A DNA stretch of 64,000 bases from positions 312,934,238 through 312,998,237 of the forward strand of contig NC_133537.1 of the NCBI RefSeq assembly GCF_048544455.1, written 5' to 3'. Below the pieces are notes generated by a model. It was not told the origin of the DNA. It saw only the letters and a list, made by a program, of their open reading frames with translations, and made no database searches. Numbering within the stretch: position 1 is the first letter of the stretch; each line of letters opens with the position of its first letter. The stretch comes from Silene latifolia. Its lineage: Eukaryota; Streptophyta; Magnoliopsida; Caryophyllales; Caryophyllaceae. Shown in pieces: positions 56,287 through 64,000 of this stretch. A program made the position numbers and the translations under genes.

Positions 56287-59200
56287 TGTGGACAAGGCCC
56301 TCGGGAACTGCGTCCGCGGGATCCACACTAGGCATAATCGACTCGAGGTTCTTTCGAATCGAATTAAGACCAATTAGAGTCGCCACCAAGTTTTTTGGGA
56401 ACTTGGAACCGTTCAAGTCAACTTTACACCTTTCATCGAAAAGCATAAAGCCAATCGACTACGAGTGATTAAAGATAAAGACTTATACCCTATATCACTC
56501 GATTTGAATGACTCTCGAAATCCAATGGTATTTAGACGGATCCGCAAACCATAGATCTTGAGTAATGGGTGAGGGTACGTGTTGGGAAGCCCATAAGGAC
56601 ACCCAACCCCGCCCGTCAATAACGGCCTCTACTAAGTCAAGTGTCGGATTTCAAACAAGGTCATAGCTACGTACGATGTATGATATGCAAACGTTGTTTT
56701 AACCTTATCATGTGACAACAATTTCTATGTCGTTTTAGATGCAACTAAACTAACTTTGTCAAAGTTGTAATTTAGCATGTGGGTTGATTGATCTAGCAAC
56801 ATACAAAACAAAGCGAACAAGGCTTAAGGGGGAATGGGGGAGCCGTTGGGATCTACCTATTACAAACCAGGCATTCCATGCCGACACAACAACAAATTAA
56901 AGATACAACTCGATCTAAATACAAAGCTATACACACGACGCAATACACGGCCGTTTGGTCTAGAAAACCGTGCACAAGAGGGGTGACTCACGGCCTACAT
57001 GACACACGGCCTTGGGTCACTCCTCGTGATGTGTGCTTTCGCTTAATCCCATCGAATTAGACATAGGGCTACGCACCAAAGCATGCATTAGCATAAACCG
57101 GGCCATGTTGCTTTAAACAACATGCGGTTTACTACGCTCCTACAAGCATTGGGGAACAACCGTCTAACCAAATAAGACTAAGGTTTTTTTGAAGAGGTTT
57201 TGACCCGTAAAAAAGAAAACTAACTCGAAATATTACAACTCGATAGACAAACTATAAATTATAAGCTACAAAACAACAAAGAACAAATGATAAACAAGGA
57301 AAGAGAAACGAAATAAGAAAGACAAAACACACGGCCAACTCACGGCCCAAACCAACGGCCACCCTCACAGCCAAGACAAGGCCAACCTAGTTCCTAAGTT
57401 AGGTTCATTAGTTAGATCGAATGATTGCAAAACGGATTAGAAAACGAGTTAGAAAACAAGTTATAAAACAAGTTGATCGATTGAGAAAAAAAGCGCGAGT
57501 GTGTTATTCTACACGGCCTAAAGGGTCCAATTAGGTCAGATATCATAAGATTAATGCTTACTCGTCGAGTGTTAATAGGAAGGTGCTAATCACGCACTCC
57601 TATGCTAGCGAGAAATCAAGTGATGAGAAAGATGCGTTCAATTATTTACAGAATTGTTAGTTGATTTTTAAAGCTATGTCGATGTACCCTAATGTGTCTA
57701 ATTAGGTTATTAAATTAATTTAATGTCATCTAAATACGTCATAGGTTAACAATCAGAGGTTAAACTAACATACAACGGGTCCTAGGGTATGTCGAATTGG
57801 CCGAAACAACAAGAGGGTCAAAAGCGAAGAGCGAAGTTAGAGACTCGTTTTATTTATGCCCTACCTTGAACACGAGGATATGTAAATGAGACGGGGGTGT
57901 ACGACCGACTGATGTAGCGGTTTCTTTTCCCATCTCAAGTCAACGCGGGTGTTCATGGTGGTACTTTAACTCATACTCGGACTAACTAGTTTCATAGTTA
58001 ATTTAAAACAATCGATAAACAAACGAAAAAACAAACAAAAACAAGACAATAAAAAACGAGCATAAAACAAACGAAACAAAAGGGAGAAGAGGAGGATTTG
58101 ATGCACCCTCAACCTACATGTATCGTTGACACCGTCTTGGGTCGTAATCGATGGTAGATTTTATCTCGAGAGGCCGTCGTCGACGAAGAATAAAGCAAAC
58201 ACGCGTTTTGGAAACTTTCTGGACAGCGATTTTCAAACGATGATATCTCCCTCGTTTCACGACGAAAATTCGATTTAAAAGATGTTTTGAAAACTAGAAA
58301 GAGAGGATAACAGGGATCTTAAAGCAACCCCTGCTCGTTTTGGGTTATTGGGCACGAAAAACGAGCACAAACAGAACTGGACAGACAAGAATAAACCGCA
58401 AAAAGCAGTGTTATTTCACTCTGTTTTTCGAGGGATTTCGTGTACTCTCAAGGGCAATTTGGCTCGTAAATCTTTGTCTAATATGTAGATGGATGTTATG
58501 TGGTTAATTAGGAACAAGAAACTCGAGTTTTTATGAAGGTTTGATGGAGGAACGAAAGGGTTTTCGAAGAGGACACACAAACAGTTCAGTTTGTGTGTCG
58601 GTTTTGTTTAGGGTTTTTGAAGGATGTTTAGGGTTTGTTTCTGAGGTTTAAAGCTTGTGGGTGATGGTTGGATGTATGGAGAACTTAGAGGAATGAATGT
58701 ATGGTGAAGGGGTGGTATTTATAAGGAGTTAAAATAGGTTAAAAGAGAGGGAGGGGCAATCGGGCTTCATCCCGTATGGCTGCTGTCCAGCCGTTTTTGT
58801 GAGGGTTTGAGGGGGGTTTTCTTGGTGATTAAGCTAGGATAATATGGGTAGGATACTAGGGTATGGGTTAGGGTTAATGGGTACGGGTCTTGGTAGTGTT
58901 TGGAGCGGGTTTGGGCTCGGGAATGAGCTGCCAAAACAGGGGCTGCTCGGTTTATGCGGGCTGTTTGGGGCTTGTTTTGGACGAGAATTTGGGCCGTGGT
59001 TAGGGGTTCGAACAAGGGTGGATGGGTATAAGCTTGGGTTGGTTAATGTACTCGAGATTCGTGCCAATTCGTAAAGGAAACGGGCTCAAAAACCGAGCTA
59101 AAATCGAGCTCAAAAACAAGTGTTCAAAACGAGTTCTTTTCGATTTTCAAATCGATTTTTCAAATCAATTAACCCATTAAAATAAATGACTTTTCAAATC

Positions 59201-59538
59201 AAATATACTCATAAAATGATTTTTCAAATCAAATATTTATTTTATTTCCAATAAAATAAAATTGGGAAAATAAATTCAAAATAAAATAAAATAAATTAAA
59301 TTTACCTAAAAAACCATAATTCAAATATCATTTAAATTAATGAAATGAACTCACTTAAAAAACATTAATTTAAATATCATTTAAATTAAAAAATACTTCA
59401 TCGACGACGCCCATTCTACCTCGTAAAACGAGCTCCAAATAATGACAATGACAACTAAAGAATACATGTGTCCTATCATCATCGGGTGTTTGTCGGGTTC
59501 TCTATAAATTCCAATATCGACGGATACGGGTATCTACA
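56287..59538 (-). mobile_element. 5' LTR of the Ogre/Retand-like element (3252 bp)
   Basis: The partner of 41792-45060. It begins TGTAGATACCC at 59538 (minus strand) and ends TTGTCCACA at 56287, followed by the primer-binding site. Long LTRs of 2.5-5 kb are typical of Ogre. The short open frames inside the LTR appear in both copies and show no domains. Confidence 0.93.
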
Positions 59539-59543
59539 ATTAT

Positions 59544-59736
59544 ATGTAAAAAAATTTAATAAAAAGTAATAAAATCGGGTGATGGATGGATGGCGGGTGA
59601 AATTTCTTCATCCAACCCATCCATCATCCGTTTCATCCATCATCCATCCATCATCCATTTAAGTCGGGTTTTCATCCATTTTTTAAAATCGGGTGGATCG
59701 GATTTTGATCGGGTGCGGGTGAAATTGACATCCCTA
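59544..59736. mobile_element. hAT-like MITE, right part
   Basis: Completes the element started at 41483. It contains the same CATCCATCATCC-rich repeats and ends TTGACATCCCTA before the duplicated CTCACGGG. The Ogre-like element inserted at ATTAT inside it. Confidence 0.87.
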
Positions 59737-59744
59737 CTCACGGG

Positions 59745-60679
59745 TCACACGCTTTACCTGTGAGCCTGCATGTCCACGGCCATTCCAACCCCGCCGTGCC
59801 TGCCCACTCAGTCAGCAGGTCCATGGCTCTTCCACATACCCATGCCTGACCACAAATCATCAGGTCACAGTCTCGTTCTATCTGGCTAAACAATTATCTC
59901 AACAATATTTAATAACAACCCATACTCCTCCAACAACAATAATAATGATAAAAAAACAGATTATAATTTTCCACATCAGTATTAAACCACCTTAGCAATA
60001 TACTTGTAAGACAACTATCACAATTATTTAACTGGCATCCATCACAATAATAATTCAACAGATAAGTTTATAAGAAAAATTCTTTGACCATATGATGTAA
60101 TTGAATTGTTAGCCTACCTTTCTCAATTACTCCAAGTAACAAGCAAATTAATCAATTTAGAAAGCCTCTTCCACAAGTTTTCCTCCTACACAACAATTAA
60201 ATCGTATATAATTATAATCTAATCATCTTTCATAAAAACAAGATGTAAACTACCCAACAAACAACACCCATCTCGCCCTCACACCCACGGTCAAACCGTG
60301 ACCTACACACGGTGGTCAACGCCCCCACGAATGATAAGGTCTGTCGGTCAACGGCCGGTTAATGGTCCAAGTCACGATGGTCAACAACACACAACAATAA
60401 TGTAAACAATTGATTTTAGATGAGTTTAGTTGACTTAAAATAATTAGATCTAAGCGATATAAGATCGTCTCAAAGTTGTCCAACAAATCTCTCTTTAGCT
60501 TTAGGTTTTAGGTTTATGATGTGAATAAAAGTGATGGGTATAGTATAAGGTTTGTAAACAAGGAAAAATTGAAGATACTTAAATAAATAATTAAATAAAC
60601 ATGGTAATCTAGATAGCACCCACACCAAGTCCACCTCCCTTGTATTACACTCCCAAACCGTCGGTTCCTCCTTCCTATT
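59745..60679. other. Intergenic stretch, no gene seen
   Basis: Contains A/C-rich and AT-rich stretches and several 'acggtcaac' / 'cggtcaacg' words near 60285-60390. No coding domain and no clear element ends were found. Confidence 0.5.
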
Positions 60680-60863
60680 TGTTATGAAATATTATTATAT
60701 GGATGTCCATATCTTAGAATATTTCTAGAATATATTATCTTATGGAAACTATGCCCTCATTGTATGTGTATATATACCCTCTCATAATGAAATAAGATAC
60801 GGTTCTGTCTCTCCCATATTCTCTACCTTCTCTCTACAATTCTCTTCTCTTTATTTCACAACA
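60680..60863 (+). mobile_element. Small solo LTR (184 bp) with perfect TSD, probably copia
   Basis: It starts TGTTATGAAATATT and ends TTTCACAACA, with inverted TGTT/AACA termini. CTATT is present at 60675-60679 and 60864-60868. Inside are GTATATATAC (TATA-like), AATGAAATAAGA (polyadenylation-like) and a CT-rich end, the usual layout of short copia LTRs. Confidence 0.85.
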
Positions 60864-60868
60864 CTATT

Positions 60869-61824
60869 TTCTTTTTCCCTCCTTTTTATTTTAAGACCCT
60901 AACTAATAATTTATTCGTATAATTTCCGTCTTCATAATTCTCATACATAATAAATGTTGACCAACCAGTAGACTTTATCTTAAAACATACTTAAAAATAC
61001 AGAGTATTACACAGATTCTCATCGTTATTACTTATTTGCTTAATTTACATTATAAGTTAATTTATCTTAAAGGTCATAAAGAAGCATGATCACGACTCTA
61101 CATATTTTTAAATATTCATTACAAGGAATACTGTTTTTCTAATATCGATGCATGCTTCAATTCATGCACGGTTAAGGTACTTTGAATAAGTTTGATATTA
61201 TAAATAAATTGGTATTTATTCTTTTGCAAGTTTCATACTGATGAATACGTAAAGAATTTTGTTCGTGCTTGTGCAGATATAATTTAGCTTGAACGGGTAT
61301 GTTTTCTGAATTTGTAGCCATGAGTTATGGCTAGTCAACGTATTTTTTTTCTAAATAAGATGCGTATAAGTGAGAAAATGAAATAGTTGAGGGGTACACA
61401 TGAGAAAATCTATTAATATAATTTAGAGGGTTATAATAAGATAAAAGAAATTCATTACTACGATAAAATCGAAACATATGATTGTAGAATTATATTAGGA
61501 TTTTTTATGTAGTTGTTTGCCATAATATATTTACAATGTATATTGTCACAGTATATTTACAATTTATATTTAGTTATCCATCCATTTCAATCAATTTTAT
61601 AGATATACCTTTATTTCATTTTGATTTCTGACATGAAGTATGGGATTTTATTCGTTTAGTACATTAAGCGAATTCATACATACTGACGAATTATATTATT
61701 TGTAATACACTCAACGAATCACAAACTTGTATCGAGTGTATTAGGAATTTTGTACCCTGATGTGAAGTATACAATCTAATTATCCATTCTGTTTGATACG
61801 GCAGAATGCTAGATACCTAGCAGC
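60869..61824. other. AT-rich intergenic stretch, no gene seen
   Basis: No coding motif, terminal repeat or RNA gene recognised. Confidence 0.5.
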
Positions 61825-62299
61825 AAACCTAAGCTAAATATCACCAAAGTAGTGATGGACAGCTTAGATAAAGCTGACTTTGGTAATCGCAGAGCAAAAA
61901 GGGTCATGATCCAATCTGCTAGCATCACTGTCTTAAAGGCATTGCAAGAAGAGGGTAAGAGATGGGTTTGAGTTAAACGAAACAATAGGTGGTGCTCCTA
62001 AATGTACAGTAGAAGAATTCAAAACGTTTGTAGATTCTGTTGTTATCAACAGGGCGTCAATTTACCCCGATAACTCAAGTTTCACCTATTCTTTAACTAA
62101 CGTGGTATCACACTTTCAGTCCTATTTGTTGCGCGTATATGTTCAAGGGTTTAGAAACGAATATAAAAGCATCGTAAATGACATTCATTCTGATCCCGTG
62201 GCTGAGATTAATTCATATGCCATGGTAGCCGGAATTGATGGATTCATCACGGCGTTTTCACAAACTGCAACTGCATATCGAACTAAGATTTTTTATTAA
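61825..62299 (+). pseudogene. Unrecognised coding remnant with one frame shift
   Basis: I do not recognise this protein. One frame is open through 61855-61971; an overlapping frame, shifted by one, is open from about 61936 to the stop at 62299. Both have ordinary, non-repetitive amino-acid composition (for example TVEEFKTFVDSV and SYAMVAGIDGFITAF), unlike the chance frames around them, and the base composition rises from the AT-rich surroundings. That suggests one old coding sequence broken by a frameshift. It has no retrotransposon motif. An endogenous viral capsid-type gene is one possibility, purely from the style of the sequence; a decayed host gene is equally possible. Confidence 0.4.
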
Positions 62300-63081
62300 T
62301 ATTTTAACGCTTTTAATTGTTTTAGATGATTATCATCTCATTCCATTTCCACTAATGATTTTACCGAAAATCGTTGTCTAACTATGAATAAGACACCTGG
62401 ATACATGACCCCCGTGTTGCCAGGTCTCCTTGTTAGCCAGCTTCCGATAAAAGCGCGTCCATCAACAGATATTATTTATAATCCAATTCTCACTAATTCA
62501 TCTTTATTAGAACCACATATACCTGCTGGCCAACATTCCCCTCTCCTCTTCCTTGGCAACAACACCTACCAATATTGCTTGATTAGCTTATTTAACTTTA
62601 ATTGTAATGGTTAGTAAATCCTCTTATACGCGCTTGTAAATTATTTTCCGGAAAATAAAGCATAGATTATCTCTAATTGCTGAAATGGTTTGTAGGGTGT
62701 TCACTGATTTTCAAATGAAGATTATGTGGCTGCTTTCAGGTTATAGTATGTATATTTCGAAGAGACAATAGTGCACCAAAGTGCGGAGTCCGAGGGAGAG
62801 TTGGACCATGGAGGAAAACAGCATCGTATAATCGTAATCGATTTCACTATTGTAATTAATTCAATGTTAGACCGGTACATTCATAAGGTATTCTACAGAA
62901 TTATAATTAATCCTCTTTAATATTGTAGTGTTCTTGGGCGTTTATTCTCTTCCAGTGTACTCTGCTGCAATTATTAAACTTATAAAAATTAATCAACAAC
63001 ACAATTAAACAAACTATGCCTGAATCAACTCTAATACATCACGACCAACTATACCTGTGAAATCACAGTTTAGAAGGCACG
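62300..63081. other. Intergenic stretch with one unrecognised frame
   Basis: A plus-strand frame of 76 codons at 62384-62614 (starting MNKTPGYMTPVLPG) has no motif I know and may be chance. Nothing else is visible up to the CACTA terminus. Confidence 0.4.
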
Positions 63082-64000
63082 CACTACAAGAAACAAGGCG
63101 ATTTCATACGGACTGTTTCTGTCGGAACATACCAAAAAACCGTAGGAATACACGATTTCCTACAAGAAACAAGGTTCGTAGGAATTTTTCGTCGGAAAAA
63201 AAGGCTGCCCGACGGGTTTTCAGTCGGTAGAAGTAGGTCCTACGGACTTTCCTACGAATTTTTAAATCTCACGAATTATTTGACAAAAATAACAGTCCTA
63301 CGGAATTCTGTCGGAGGGGTTAAACGTCCTACGGAATTTCCGTAGGAACGTATCACTCATTGTCGTTCTTTTACATCTACGGATTTCCGTAGAAAAATTC
63401 GAAAATTCCATAGGAGCATGTATGTAATTAGGCGTAATCGACCTAGTTTTAGATCACGCCAAATTACCCAAATTCCTGTACAAAATAATAAACGCCCATT
63501 CTCATCACTCAACCGCAAAGCGGAAGACCACAATTCCACACAAAAATTGCAATATAGTACTAAATTTCAAGTTTATCATAAATGAAAATAATGTCAATTG
63601 TTACGTTACTATCATAAAAGTTCATCAACTATAAAACATGTTATATCCATCAAAATATCCTTTAAACTTAATATAAAGTAATCTAAACCATCCCAAATGA
63701 CATTTCTGCTCCACTACTTCCATCTCCATGGGGATCTCGGCGAAATTGAGTGAAATGGGAGCATCTGGCTGAAAGAGTGTTTAGTGTTTCTTGCATCTTC
63801 ATGAATTTTCCATCCGTCTCTTTGAATCGCGCTTGAGTCTCCTCCTTTAACTTTTGATTTTCTTCTTTAAGTTGCGCATTCTCTGCTTGCACCCTACTAA
63901 GTATCCCAGTACCAACATAAGAAGTAACGGTAGATCCGGGTGTTGAATAAGTAGACGGCCTCTTGATATACATATCAGCGGCAGTGCGGCACTACCGAGG
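63082..64000 (-). mobile_element. CACTA transposon end, continuing beyond the window
   Basis: The terminus CACTACAAGAAACAAGGCG starts at 63082, preceded by ACG as the likely 3-bp target duplication. Sub-terminal repeats around CCTACGGAAT and CGTAGGAAT in both orientations fill 63105-63420. A gene fragment on the minus strand runs toward this terminus. The termini differ from the small CACTA element at 11972. Confidence 0.82.
63683..63991 (-). CDS. C-terminal exon of a CACTA-associated protein, coiled coil
   Basis: The frame encodes at least 96 residues up to the stop at 63683-63685. Residues ~28-70 (AENAQLKEENQKLKEETQAR) form a heptad-rich coiled coil. The start YIKRPSTYSTPGS and the tail resemble the last part of plant En/Spm-type (Tnp1-like) proteins. 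An in-frame TAG lies a few codons before the first Met, in the context GGTAG|TGCC, so this could be the start of a terminal exon at about 63991. The rest of the gene is outside the window. Confidence 0.6.
   Translation of the reverse strand, partial: CRTAADMYIKRPSTYSTPGSTVTSYVGTGILSRVQAENAQLKEENQKLKEETQARFKETDGKFMKMQETLNTLSARCSHFTQFRRDPHGDGSSGAEMSFGMV

Larger units (their letters stand above)
41792..59538 (-). mobile_element. Complete Ogre/Retand-like (Tat lineage) LTR retrotransposon, 17.7 kb
   Basis: Both LTRs are present. ATTAT lies on each side (41787-41791 and 59539-59543), a perfect 5-bp target duplication. On the minus strand the LTR begins TGTAGATACCCG and the primer-binding site is TGGCGACTCCGCTGGGGA; length, LTR size, a second RNase H-like domain and these signals fit the Ogre/Retand group. 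Order on minus: 5' LTR, primer site, ~1-kb leader, gag, protease, linker, RT, RNase H, second RNase H, integrase; then an accessory gene on the opposite strand, purine tract and 3' LTR. Several frameshifts break gag-pol although the LTRs are nearly identical. Confidence 0.93.

Overview
The window is plant nuclear DNA: AT-rich, with spliced genes and dense, nested transposable elements. The Ogre/Retand-like retrotransposon, Athila-like elements, a Cassandra-type LTR and CACTA, hAT, MULE and Helitron ends all point to a flowering plant, probably a eudicot. A Caryophyllales/Caryophyllaceae source is only a guess from the Retand-like element. I see no bacterial operon, tRNA gene or CRISPR array.

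Two host genes are intact by my exon reconstruction, and they converge. A 5-exon TolB/DPP6-N-type beta-propeller gene lies on + (29550-35259, 734 codons). A 15-exon DNA topoisomerase IB gene lies on - (39859-35796, 709 codons, all five catalytic residues present). Their stop codons are about 540 bp apart.

Layout. 1-559: 3' part of a TGTAA...TTACA-type LTR. 560-5707: decayed Athila-like Ty3/gypsy element (-) with its 5' LTR, inserted in the 5' LTR of a decayed Ty1/copia element (5708-9968, +). 10072-11472: solo Athila-type LTR with a perfect TSD. 11972-12707: complete 736-bp non-autonomous CACTA element. 13000-15330: copia remnant split by a 1242-bp solo LTR (13964-15205). 15847-18804: probable Helitron (-) carrying three copies of a repeat with USE/TATA-like units. 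19430 and 21974: two more Helitron-like 3' ends. 23500-27400: three copies of a repeat with paired ACACGTGGC boxes exactly 25 bp apart. 25076-28981: three related MULE-like elements, each with a perfect 9-bp TSD; one is split by a Cassandra-type LTR containing a 5S-rRNA-like promoter. 29550-39925: the two genes. 41483-59736: a hAT-like MITE split by a complete 17.7-kb Ogre/Retand-like element (41792-59538) that carries an antisense accessory gene. 60680-60863: small solo LTR with a perfect TSD. 61825-62299: unrecognised, frame-broken coding remnant. 63082-end: terminus of a CACTA transposon with the end of a gene.

The two host genes have no evident functional link. The rest records successive insertions, several of which can be ordered by nesting: copia before Athila, hAT before Ogre, MULE before Cassandra. 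Apart from the two genes, nearly every long reading frame belongs to a mobile element or is chance.
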